Shown: positions 1 to 10,790 of the stretch, in pieces | Position numbering within the stretch: position 1 is the stretch's first letter | How the letters are laid out: each line of letters opens with the position of its first letter | Assembly (NCBI GenBank): GCA_023105745.1 | Contig: JALGQZ010000019.1 | Coordinates: 6,262,001-6,326,000 of the forward strand | DNA length: 64,000 bases | Direction of reading: 5' to 3' | DNA from: Austropuccinia psidii | Lineage: Eukaryota; Basidiomycota; Pucciniomycetes; Pucciniales; Sphaerophragmiaceae | Notes under the pieces: model-generated | Seen by the model: only the letters and a program-made list of their open reading frames with translations | Told to the model about the DNA's origin: nothing | The model's database searches: none | Program-made: the position numbers and the translations under genes

Positions 1-75
1 TTATAAGGACATTCAGAGTACAATAAGTAATAAATTGGTAATTTTTTACTTATTGTTTCATAGTCAAACCTTACA
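1..75 (+). repeat. 5' LTR of copy A, truncated by window start
   Basis: Only the U5 end is present; it matches 8676-8750 base for base by eye and ends in CCTTACA. Confidence 0.95.
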
Positions 76-77
76 TT

Positions 78-95
78 TGGGGGCCTGGCCGTGAT
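78..95 (+). other. Primer-binding site of copy A
   Basis: TGGGGGCCTGGCCGTGAT follows the LTR end after two bases. Copies B and C carry TGGGGGCC at the same place. It starts with TGG as expected for pairing to a tRNA CCA end. It resembles the retroviral tRNA-Pro type site (about 14 of 18 positions), but the fungal tRNA used is not established. Confidence 0.7.
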
Positions 96-579
96 ATTTA
101 CTTAAAAGACCTTTAAAAAGATTCTATTTGGGTTTATTCAATAATAAATTATATTTATAATCATAAAATTATATAATAATTTTATATTTTATTGATTTTA
201 AAAGCTATTGAGGCATTTGGAAAGCAATTGTACTGTCTTACACGTGGTTTTTCACATCCTTAGACTTGCAAGAACTTTCTTTGAGTGACTCTAGTGATTA
301 AAAGAGATATTTTATAAATTAAAAATAATTTTTATTATAATTTAATTTTATAAGAATCATATTCATTTTTTATTTTATTCTTTAAAAAATATATAAAAAA
401 TATTAAAAAATAAAAAAATAAAAACCAATAAAAAAGTTATTTTTATTCATTTTTATTCATTTCTTTATTTATTTCAATTTTTTCAAAGATATAAAAGCAA
501 TTTCTACGTGGAAAATTGCCATATCTTGCCAAAAATAACACTTATTATAAAAAGACTTATATTTATTTGTCTTTTTTAG

Positions 580-1498
580 TGTTTGAAGATAACCCAACAG
601 AAGACAACCAAACTACTGTTGAGAGATTGGTGGAAGAAACTTGTCAAAGTTCTCCTACACCAGTTATCACCAAAAGAAAGAAAGCTAAGAGATTAGACTT
701 TCCAGGGCCTACCATTCAAGACTCTGAAGGTGAGCACCTCTTTTTAAATTGCCATAAAAGAATTTTATTCTAAAATACTTTTATTTTTTCTTATTCTTTA
801 AATCATGACTACCAGAAGAGGTTCCCAATACTCCATCCAATCAGATGGAGCTGGACTCAGAAGTAGAATTGATCCCTCAAAAGGGAAAAGAAAGGGCAAT
901 ATCCCCAGTGGAACAGAATCCACACAAGGAAGTGCCTTATCCCAAAGGCAAGTCCCAGAAAAACCCATGATATCTGAGCCTGAATTGGAACTAAGTATGA
1001 GTAACTCAAATAGGTACAAATCACATTCAGAGGGCTCAAATAGACATCTACATGAGCCAGTACAAGCAGTATTACACAGTATACAAGGACAAAGACTGGG
1101 AAATGCTGCCTCAAATACACCAAGGAGTGATGAACTCCTGACAAATCCTGAAAAAGTTCCTCAAAGAGGAGGAGATAGTGAAATACTCCAATGGATGGAA
1201 TCCACTGTCATCCAAACCTCAAATCAAAAAAATCAAGGATTATCATGCCAAAAAGAGGGAGGCAACCAAGGAAGAAGCCCCAGTAGCTTCTACCAGCAAG
1301 CCTCAAGCCAACCCACTTCCCCAAGAAGGGAAGAAGAACAAGAAAAAGCATTGGAGGAAACCATATTCCCCAAGCTACAGAATCCCAAGAATCCAAAAGG
1401 ATGCTATGGACAATGTTTTCAACATGGCCAGAACCTTGATGGAATTCAAGGACAAGGAAGAGAAAAGAATGAGACAACCTCATTTCCCAAAGAAATAA
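580..1498 (+). pseudogene. ORF1 (spliced upstream protein) of copy A, decayed
   Basis: This frame is reached by joining an exon that starts after the acceptor TTTTTTAG (ends 579) to a second exon starting at 816, across the intron 730-815. The second exon holds the conserved MELD motif near 857, and from 1178 a basic, Lys/Pro-rich stretch ending in [17 protein letters not shown] and FPKK before the stop at 1496-1498. Copies B and C encode the same protein with the same ending. In copy A the frame has stops at 968, 992, 998 and about 1139, so this copy is broken. The role is unknown; the small basic protein could be a nucleic-acid-binding or Gag-accessory product. Its second half overlaps the Gag-Pol frame (805 onward) in the -1 relation. 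An ATG is absent from the first exon, so the start codon is uncertain. Confidence 0.65.
730..815 (+). other. Predicted phase-1 intron in ORF1 of copy A, containing the Gag-Pol ATG
   Basis: Donor GTGAGC follows GAAG at 729; the acceptor is ACTACCAG ending at 815. Removing 86 nt joins the first exon in frame with ORF1. Equivalent introns occur in copy B (25568-25630) and copy C (38996-39059). The ATG of the Gag-Pol frame (805-807) lies inside it. The first exon read without splicing stops at 771-773 within the intron. Confidence 0.6.
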
Positions 1499-4400
1499 CC
1501 TTGTCCAAAGATGTTGTAAATACTTTAACAGAAATTAAAAATAGTATATTACCTCTAAAAGAAATTAAAGACAGTTTATTATCACTACAAGAAATAAATA
1601 ACAATTTATCTTCTTTAACAAAAATTGTTGTACAAAACAAAAAAGAAATTGACAACATTAAGTTTATTGTTGAAAATAATAAACCAAAGAATTTAATTGA
1701 CAATACTCAAAAATTAATACAAGGACAACAAGAATTGTATAAATACATAAAAGATATCAAAGATAAAACTTTGACAATCAATTATGATGTGAGCATTGAC
1801 AATCTTACAGAAAAATTAAATAAATTAAGTATTTCTGTAGAAAAATTTGAAGAAAAGACTTCATCACACCAAAAACTACTTTTGGACCATGTGGAAAAAA
1901 GTGATGAAGCAAGAATGCATCTGAAAGATGATATTCAAAGTGAAATAAGGCTTATTACTGAAAAAATGGATAAAATTAATGAGGCTAATTTGAATATGCC
2001 AAAATTATCAACACCATTTTCTCATATAAGAAGCCCTGTTAAAACAAAAGAGGAATTGTCAAATCCTTTCATAACAGACTTGAGTCACCAAGATAATAAC
2101 CAAGTCTTAATGAAGGAGGCACCTCAATTAAAAGAATGGCCAACATTCACAGGAGAAGGTGAATATGACCACATGTCATTTATTAAAACAATTGACATGT
2201 TACAAGAAGACTATGCCATACCAGATGAATTAATCACTGCAAGATTACATTCATTATTTGAGAAATCTGCAAAAAGATGGTATTATGGCATAAGACAAAC
2301 AAATGGTAAAAATACCTGGTCTTGGTGGAAACAAGAAATAATCACCCAGTGGGCAAATGATGCCTGGAGGTATAAGATAGAAAATGCATTTGAAAACTCT
2401 TTCTTTGACCCAGAGAAAGATAAACCTCTAACTTGGTTCTTAAAACAAGTTGAAAGGCTTAATGCACTATACCCAGAAATGTCACAGAAGATGGTGCATA
2501 TGAAAATACTTAAAAAATGTGGAGGGGAACTAGAACATGCCCTAAGAAGCAGGTGTATAGAACCATGCTCCACAGAAGAGTATATAAATGCACTAGAAGA
2601 TATAGTGACAAGAACAAAAATTGGCAGGACTTGGAAAAGATTGGACATTAAAAGCCCAAACAAACCATTTATCAAGAAAGATAAATCAAAAGAATCCTTT
2701 AAACCCAATACATCCAACAATAATGAGCAAAGAAAATGCCATAAATGTGGAGGTATTGGACACTTAGCCAATAATTGCCTTAAAAAAGCAAAGATTAATG
2801 AAATTGTGGAAACAGAAAACCACAATGACAAAGAAGAGGAATCTGACTCTGAAAAAGAGACAGAAGAGTCAGAGAGCTCTGAAAGTGATGAAATCAATAT
2901 AATTAATGCACAAATTAATAATATTGATATAATTTATGAAGTACTGGATGTTAACTCAAACTTGCCACAAGTTGGAACATCTGACACAAATCTGACAAAC
3001 ATACAAGATGCCAAAGTGTATAGAACCAAACCTGCAAGAGGAATGGGATATACAGCTGGAAAATCAAGTATTAGTATTGTTATGGTTGATAACCAAGAAG
3101 CAAAGGTTAACTTGGATACAGGAGCATATTGCACTTGTGTTGGCAAAAGTTATTTAAAAACCATTGTCCCAGACTGGCAAGAAAAACTTATGCCAATACA
3201 AGGTGTCAAATTTAGTAGTGCAAGTGAGAGCATGAAGCCCCTTGGAATAATTGATTTAACACTAATTTTTCCTCATCCCTCACAATGTGTCAGAATTAAA
3301 GTAGAGTTTGTAGTAATGGACAACTGTACTAGTAATCATTTCATACTTGGGAATGACTACTTATCAATCTATGGTATAGATATCTCCAACCAAAAGGATA
3401 GATATTTTACCATAGGAGATAATAAAAGACAAAAGTTTGGATTCTTAAATAACAAAAAACAAATCACAGTTATTAAGAATGAGAAAAAAATTCCAGAAAA
3501 AGAACTTTTTATATCTGAACAACTCAAAGAGGCAGAATTCAATCAAGAATTAACAGACAAAATGAAAGAAAAATTGATTGATCTCTTATTTAAGTATAAA
3601 AATGCCTTTGCAACTGACAAAGAGCCACTAGGTGCCATAATTGGACATGAAGTGGATATAATTCTTAATGTAGAAAGACCTTACCCACCTTTATTAAGAA
3701 GACCTGCTTATCCAGCCAGCCCAAGAGCTAGAGAAGCCTTAGAGGTGCACATTAAAGAATTAATGGACCTTGGAGTATTAAGAAAGGTTGGACATAATGA
3801 ACAAGTAGAAGTTACTACACCTGTCATTATAACTTGGCATAATGGAAAATCAAGGATGGTAGGAGACTTCAGAGCCCTGAATACCTATACCATTCCAGAC
3901 AGATATCCAATACCCAGAATCCATGAGACATTAACCCAATTGTCACAAGCTAAGTTCATCACAGCTATGGATGCTCTGAAGGGTTTTCATCAAAATGTCT
4001 TAACAGACAATGCCAAGAAATTATTAAGAATAATAGTCCATTGTGGAATTTTTGAATACTTAAGAATGCCATTTGGAATAAAAAATGCACCTTCCCATTA
4101 TCAAAGAATGATGAATACCATATTTCCTGAAGAATTATCAGAAGGATGGTTGATTATCTATATTGATGATATCATAGTTTGCTCAGAAACTTGGGAAAAT
4201 CACCTTACAAGACTAGAAAGGGTACTACAGAAAATAGTCCAAGTAAATATGAAAATTTCCTTGAAAAAATGTCATTTTGCATACAGTGAATTAAAGGCAC
4301 TAGGACATGTAGTATCTGGCCTTAGTCTAGGCATAGACAAAAATAAAGTAGCAGCAGTACTACTTAAGCCAATGCCTCAAACTAAAAAAGAAATGCAATC

Positions 4401-6603
4401 ATTTCTAGGATTTGCTGGTTTCTATAGACAGCATATAAAGGACTTTGCAAAGATTGCTAAATCCTTGTATAAGCTATGTGACCAACAAACAGTCTATGAG
4501 ATGACAGAAGAGAGAGTCAAGGCATATGAAGAATTGAAAAATTCATTAACAACTGCCCCATTTCTTCTGATGCCAGATTGGAAACTACCCTTCAAACTGT
4601 ACATTGATGCTTGTGGAGAAGGACTAGGTGCTGCACTTCACCAAACACAAATTATAAATGATAAACCAGTGGAAGGACGAATTTGTTTCATTTCAAGGCA
4701 GATAAAGCCAACAGAAGCAAGGTATGGAGCAAGCCAAATGGAATGCTTATGCCTAGTATGGGCTTTAGAAAAACTGCATTATTATTTGGATGGCACAGTA
4801 TTTGATGTAATCACAGACTGTAATGCTGTGAAATCACTATTAAATATGAAGACTCCAAATAGACATATGCTAAGATGGCAAATTGCTATCCAAGAATATA
4901 GAGGAAATATGACTATTGTTCATAAATCTGGAAATATACATAAAAATGCAGATGGTCTTAGCAGATGGGCTCTAGCAAATACCCCTGACAATCCAGCATG
5001 GGTACCACAAGAAGAGCACCATATAGAAGGAATATGTGTTACAGACATTGGCACAGAATTCTTTAACCAAGTTAAAGAAAGCTATAAGACAGACAAAAAT
5101 TGCCATATCTTAAGCCAACTTCTAATGAAAGACTGCAAAGATCCATCACTTTCATCAAAACTAGATGAAATATGGAAAAAGGCATATGATGAAGGGAGAT
5201 TTCACCTCCTTGATGGAATCCTTTACCATAGAACAAAACACACATGTGTTATGGCCTTAACAGATAGAACACTAATAAACACTATTTTACATGAGTGTCA
5301 TGATAGTGTTGCATCTGGACATCTCTCAGAAGATAGGACACTAGAGAGGGTGAAAACCTGCTCTTGGTGGCCAAATTAGAAGAAAGATGTTGCAGAGTAC
5401 TGCCAAACCTGTGACAGATGTCAAAAAGCCAACAGAGCCACAGGAAAGAAATTTGGAATGATGATCCAAATCCAAGAACCAAAATCCCCATGGGAAATAG
5501 TTCATATGGATTGGGTAACAGCCTTACCTCCAGGAGGAGACAGGAGTTATAATGCATGCCTAGTATTAGTTGACAGGTACAGTAAAACTCCCATGTTCTT
5601 ACCATGTCATAAAGATGACACAGCTATGGATACAGCCATAATGATATGGAATAAAGTCATTAGCCACACAGGCTTATTCCAAAATATTATAAGTGACAGA
5701 GACCCAAAGTTCACTTCAGCATTATGGACAAACCTCCATAACTTGTTTGGGACAAAGTTATCATTCTCAACAGCTTATCATCCTCAAACTGATGGTCTAG
5801 CAGAAAGAATGATACAAACCCTAGAGGATATGATCAGAAGATTCTGTGCTTATGGGCTAGAATTCAAAGATTCTGATGGTTTTACCCATGATTGGTGTAC
5901 ACTAATACCAGCACTTGAACTGGCATATAAGACATCAATCCATTCTTCTACTGGCAAAACACCAGCAATGCTAGAGAAAGGTTGGAATCCAAGACTTCCT
6001 TATGACACCCTCAAAAAGGACTTAAGGGATATACATCCAACAGCAAGCAGTTTCAAGATAATGCTTGACAAAGCAAGACACCATGCAAACAGATGCATGC
6101 AAGATTCTTTTAAATATGCAAAAGAAAGATGGGATAAAAGTCATAAACCACCTGATTTCAAAATAGGAGACTTGGTTTTAGTATCAACCCTTAATTTCAA
6201 TAACATAAAAGGCCCAAAGAAATTGAAAGATTCCTTTGCAGGACCATTTATGATAAAAGCACTCCATGGACCCAATGCTGTGCAATTAGAACTCACAGGT
6301 GAACTAATGAACAAACACCCAACTTTCCCTGTAAGTCTGATAAAACCTTACAGTTCAAGTGACAAGGAGTTATTTCCACTAAGAAATAAACCCCCACTTG
6401 AAATTCCCCCCTTGGAGGAAGGAGAGGAAAAGAAAATGGTAAAAGTCCTTAAAGAAAGAAGGACAAGAAACAAAAAAGAAAGGGAATACCTTGTGAGGTA
6501 TAGAAATTCAACTCAAGAAGATGAATGGCTACTTGAGAAAGATATAACAAATGCTGATAAATTACTAAGAAGGTTCAGACATGAAAGAAAACCTGAAAAA
6601 TAA
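805..6603 (+). pseudogene. Gag-Pol polyprotein of copy A, one nonsense codon
   Basis: This is one continuous frame of 1932 codons including the stop, broken only by TAG at 5377-5379 (codon 1525). Copy C has Trp (TGG) there, so a G-to-A change explains it. Domains by codon: N-terminal region overlapping ORF1 (1-230); a Leu/Ile/Lys-rich probable coiled coil (about 235-400); Gag capsid-like region (about 436-600); zinc knuckle [14 protein letters not shown] (645-658); acidic linker; aspartic protease LDTGA (770-774); reverse transcriptase with YIDD (1119-1122); RNase H with [25 protein letters not shown] and NADGLSR; integrase zinc region with the stop inside it; integrase core D (5509), DRDPKF (about 5695) and HPQTDGLAE (about 5780); C-terminal chromodomain-like segment (EYLVRYRN..EDEWL, about 6480-6540). 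Catalytic residues are intact, so it decayed recently. The start at 805 is the first ATG of the leader. Read-through of the TAG cannot be excluded but is not needed. Confidence 0.95.
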
Positions 6604-6709
6604 AAAAGTTAAGCATTATTGAGCTTCAAGACTAACAAAGTCTATTGAAGAGGTAGGACAGTGGATGATACCCTAATTACATATATCAGATTGTGGTACA
6701 ATCTTTTTT

Positions 6710-6721
6710 GGTGGTAGGGAA
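6710..6721 (+). other. Polypurine tract of copy A
   Basis: GGTGGTAGGGAA lies immediately before the TGTGAG start of the 3' LTR; copy C has AAGGGGAGGGAA at the same place. Confidence 0.75.
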
Positions 6722-8750
6722 TGTGAGCCTTTGAGATATGACCACATACCCAATAAGGTCACAAAAAAGACTCAGAATAATTATACCTTTAATATAATTA
6801 TATTAAAATTAATTAGAATAATTATACACTAAAAATAATTACTCAAATATACAAAAAATACCATAAATTGGTACTAAAATTGGTTTAACTTAAAAACCAA
6901 TGAATCAACATGTAAAACAAATTATACCATTGGATTCCCCATGGAAAAATACACATATACCATTTTTATGGCATATCTGTAAAGTCAATATTTAAGGAAT
7001 TATAAGGTATAATACCTTATAAAAACCATAAAATCTTATTTATCTCAGAAACTAATGAAACAACATGTGAAATAAAACGTACCAGTGGATTCCCCACAAA
7101 AAATCCATATATAAAACAATTAATAAGCTAATTCCCAAAATCAATACTTAAGGAATTATCCTGAATATATGCACTTTTTTGGTCAACGCATATATTCAGT
7201 GATCAAAGCTAATATCTTCTAAACTATACATGCTAGAATGATGAACCAAAAATAAAGTTACCACGTAATTACTGTAAGAACACAGATATGAACTTTATTT
7301 TGCAAATTATAAACAAGGTTAAGACTTATGAGGAAATATTGATAAAAATCAACAGAGCTGTTGACCACTTTGTTGTGAAAGTAGTCCAAACTTAAAAAAA
7401 AGTATACAGTTGGATTCTACTAGTTTATTCGAGAAGAATGACGTAATTCTTATTATTAAATTCAGGGTATAACCCCCTGAAATCAAGGTTTGAAGTTTAA
7501 AATATTGAATTTCGACAGAAAAGATGAGTTACAAGAAAAATCATCAAAATTAGAGTTTTGATGATGTAATGAAACGCTCTTGGAAGCATAATAAGGTTAT
7601 GTCAGGCTATCAGAATTCACTCTCTGAATTGCTGTAGCGTGAAAACCTTAAAAGTTATTGAGGATCAAAGTTTGAGCTTAAATTGAGCTGTTATGATCAC
7701 ATACTGTAACCTTAAATTAAGTTTAACAGTCTTAAGAGTGATAAAATTGGTGAATACTATTAGTTTATGATTAAAACTAATAAAATCCACGAAATTTGGG
7801 GTTCTGCCAAGCCTCTGATGTCATCAAACTTAGAGTTATAGTGATAACTCTAAATAATGGTGTAATAATGATGTAATATGGTTTGATCATGATGTAATCA
7901 CCCTCAAACCTTAAAATATTGATCAATTCCAGTGGATATGATCAGTACACGTCTACTAGAAGCCTTTTGGACTCTAGGAGGGAGGTATTTACTATAAATA
8001 GAGCTCTTTTTACTCTATTTACCCCTCAGACGCATCAAAAACATTAAATCAATTAAATCAAAGGTAATTTCTTTATTCTTTATATATAAAACTATTATAT
8101 TATTAAAGACCAAAGACCACCTTGCTATAATCATCTATTTTGACGTGATTAAATCATTTATTTAATTGTTTTTGTTAAAAATCTCTCTAAAACTCATTTC
8201 CACGTAAAAATCCAGAATAATTTGTAATTTTCTTTATTTTTATTGTAAATACAATTTGAAAAGGTTGTATTTATATTTCTTTTGGCGTAAAATACTTCAA
8301 AATTATTATATTAAGTGTCAAAAGTAGGTTATTTTCTCTTATTATAATAATTTCTCTATTATTACTCTCTTAATAATTCTTTAATTAATATAAATAGTAT
8401 TTATATTAATTTATAACTTTAATATTAGTAATATTATTGTTATTAATTGTTTTTTATTAATAAAAAACAATTTTTTACGCCTTTATTATTTGTTGGTAAC
8501 AATAATAAAGAGCTTTATAATATATTAATTATTTTATATTAATATATTATTTATAATATTATAATTTCATATAATATTAATTATATTATTATATTTATTT
8601 AATAATATAATATTTTTACGCCATAATAATAATATTTCTTTATTATTATTATTATTTTAATCTTATTTATTTCAATTATAAGGACATTCAGAGTACAATA
8701 AGTAATAAATTGGTAATTTTTTACTTATTGTTTCATAGTCAAACCTTACA
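6722..8750 (+). repeat. 3' LTR of copy A (2029 bp)
   Basis: It begins TGTGAGCCTTTGAG and ends CAAACCTTACA. It contains a TATA box (7993-8000) and a very AT-rich U5 (8040-8680). U5 has no ATG on the plus strand from the TATA box to the LTR end. Upstream of the TATA box ATG is frequent. Confidence 0.95.
7993..8000 (+). promoter_or_regulatory. LTR core promoter TATA box, copy A
   Basis: TATAAATA, followed about 30 bases later by a pyrimidine-rich stretch (CCCCTCAGACG) suited to a transcription start. Copy C has TATAAAAG in the comparable place. Confidence 0.6.
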
Positions 8751-10247
8751 AAACTAATGGATTCAAACATAGAATTTGCTCAAAAATGTTTAACTGGATT
8801 GGCGGGGTAAAGAAGGCTCTGAACCATTTTGAAGAAGGAGTGTTCAGAATTTTGGGAGATTCTCTGGAGGTTTCGCTGATTCCTTCATCAATTTGAGATT
8901 CCAAATGTTGTGATCAAAAAACGCTTCTGTTTTGGTTGGCTTAAAAAAATCTAACCCTGTATATTGCAATTTATATCACCAGTCAACAGCCAATTAACAT
9001 GTATCATGCACAAAGATAAAACTCACATGCCATCTCAAGGTCCTCCAGCCAGGCCAACATTTTAAGCTCTCAGTTACTGATCACCTTAATACCAACGGGC
9101 AGGAATGTATGAGCATCTTTTGTTGGTAAATTGTCCCATCAATTTTTGTAAGTACTATTGATATTATCAAGCCCCCTTTTCCATGATTGCTGAGTAATAT
9201 TGGAATGATAATTGAAAATGCCTGCAAGCTCTTCCATGTGGGATAAAAATATTCCTTGAAAATTAGCAGACGATGACACTTTGGGCTCAGGGTCAGGAAT
9301 TATATCAGTCATATCTCGTCCCATTGTATCATGTTTAATTGTTTCCCTTTCTTGAAAGGCTTGAATATTCCAAGGAGAGGCAGGAGGGGTTTCATCATGC
9401 ATTGTTTCATTGGGTATCGGGGGGCTTTCAGTATGTGGAGCTTCATCATGGATTGTTTCATTGAGTATGGGGGGGTTCAGTATGCGGAGGTTCATTATCA
9501 ATATGGTCCCCTTCAACATTTATCATTTCATCACCTTGATCCCGAGAATCCTTTGCGGCTTCAAAGGTATGGCGTTTTTTGTATGTTTTTTTGGTCGCAT
9601 GTATATTTGGTCTTTTTCCTAATCCTTTGCCTGGAAATCCAATTACGACTCGAGATCCTTCAGGTAGAGATTCTCCCACCTCCACACCTGCCCATATATT
9701 GTAAGCAGCTATTTTTATCAATTTTGTTTTGAATTAGTAATGGACTTACGGTTCAAATCCATTTTTAGAAGGCTCATGGCTTCAGCAATCTTTTGACGCA
9801 CATAATCAGGAATTTTATTATCATTTTGAATTTTTTCGAGCCTTGGGATTGTTTGAGCAATGTTGGAGACAAATTGTTCCTTGGATATGATTTCCACCTC
9901 CCCACTGAAAATTACATCATCTTGCCCATCATCTTCTGTCAGTGCACAAGGTTCAACAGTCTTTTACTTCTCATAACTTTTAAAAATTGGTTTTTGAGAG
10001 CTTGGAGGCTGACCTGAGATAAAGGCTATGACACAATATCAGGTTTTGGGAGATTAGAAATATTCAAGATTGATGCATACTCACATTCTGGAAGAACTGG
10101 TGGATCTTTATTATCTTCATGTGACTGGCTCTCTACTTCAATGCCTAATTCACGACTACTGGCGATATCAGAGATTTCACTTCCACTCTCTGGGGCTGAA
10201 GTTGGTCTTTCATTGAATTCAGTTGAATTTCCCGGGGTTTGGGCCAT
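8751..10247 (-). pseudogene. Decayed intron-containing gene of unknown function, cut by copy A
   Basis: The minus strand reads from ATG at 10247: a Ser/Glu/Pro-rich acidic N-terminus (MAQTPGNSTEF...), then after a frame change near 10020 a protein-like stretch (QFVSNIAQTIPRLEKIQ) down to about 9760. A GTAAGT donor with a TTACTAATT branch-like site then leads in frame to VGESLPEGSRVVIGFPGK (about 9700). The next segment (9519-9139) has Pro/His repeats and ends near HMEELAGIFNYHS. A further GTGAGT...TATACAG intron may lead to a final exon ending at the copy A insertion. Several frames and stops show it is dead. It resembles no family I can name; it may be a multicopy rust-specific or transposon-carried gene. 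The remainder should lie beyond copy A, outside the window. Confidence 0.55.
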
Positions 10248-10790
10248 AGCGGAGGTAGTTTTTTAAGTAAATAGATGGTGACGAGTTGATTGATAACTTG
10301 TTTGAAAATTTTTGAATAGAAAGATCCAAATTGAAGAAAAAAGGTGGAAGTAAAATAATCGCATTTGCAAAATGCGATTTGTCAGGAAATTGAAGGAGGC
10401 AATGTTTTGCAAATTATTTCATATCATGCAAATGAAATCACTTCCCTGTGAGACATTGAATAAAGTTGACTAGTGAGAAACCTACTAAAGTCAACTTTTG
10501 AACTATTCAATGCTCATGAGGTAAGGACTAAGCAAAGTGTTCCATTTGAATGATATGAAATAAAATGGTTTTGTTGGCAAAACAGGAGACACAATTCTTG
10601 TCTTAAATAGTCCACTTATTAGGTTTTAATCTGTGAGTCTCATGATTTAAACCCTAACCACAACATTGTGAATATACTGACCAATTTCCCCTTAGGTCCT
10701 GTTGGCAGAGAAGGCCACTCGGCATATTTTGGCGATTGCGTTCATCGTGTACGCCAACAAGCCACCGTACACTATGGATGTAGTACGGAA
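10248..10790. other. Intergenic, no gene seen
   Basis: AT-rich sequence between the decayed gene and the minisatellite. The last 100 bases become GC-richer and could encode a short peptide (from about 10690) that runs into the repeat; no start or family is supported. Confidence 0.5.

Larger units (their letters stand above)
1..8750 (+). mobile_element. Ty3/Gypsy chromodomain LTR retrotransposon, copy A
   Basis: The last 75 bases of the 5' LTR (1-75) are repeated exactly in position at 8676-8750, the end of the 3' LTR. Between them lie a primer-binding site (78-95), overlapping ORF1 and Gag-Pol frames, and a polypurine tract before the 3' LTR at 6722. The LTR has TG...CA ends (TGTGAGCC ... 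CCTTACA). The order protease, reverse transcriptase, RNase H, integrase, chromodomain makes it a chromovirus-type Ty3 element. The only clear lesion in Gag-Pol is an in-frame TAG at 5377-5379. The right target-site base group would be aaact (8751-8755); the left one is outside the window. Copies B (17533-28403, minus) and C (36734-46461, plus) belong to the same lineage with different LTRs. Confidence 0.96.

Noticed and set aside
516..579. Start of ORF1 at 516
   Set aside because: The codon there is TTG, not ATG, and the stretch lies upstream of the conserved acceptor, so it is probably intron.
798..1483. Minus-strand open frames opposite copy A
   Set aside because: They lie antisense to conserved element frames, have no motifs and follow from base composition.
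5377..5379. Programmed read-through of the TAG as in some retroviruses
   Set aside because: The stop is inside integrase rather than at a Gag/Pol border, and copies B and C do not share it.
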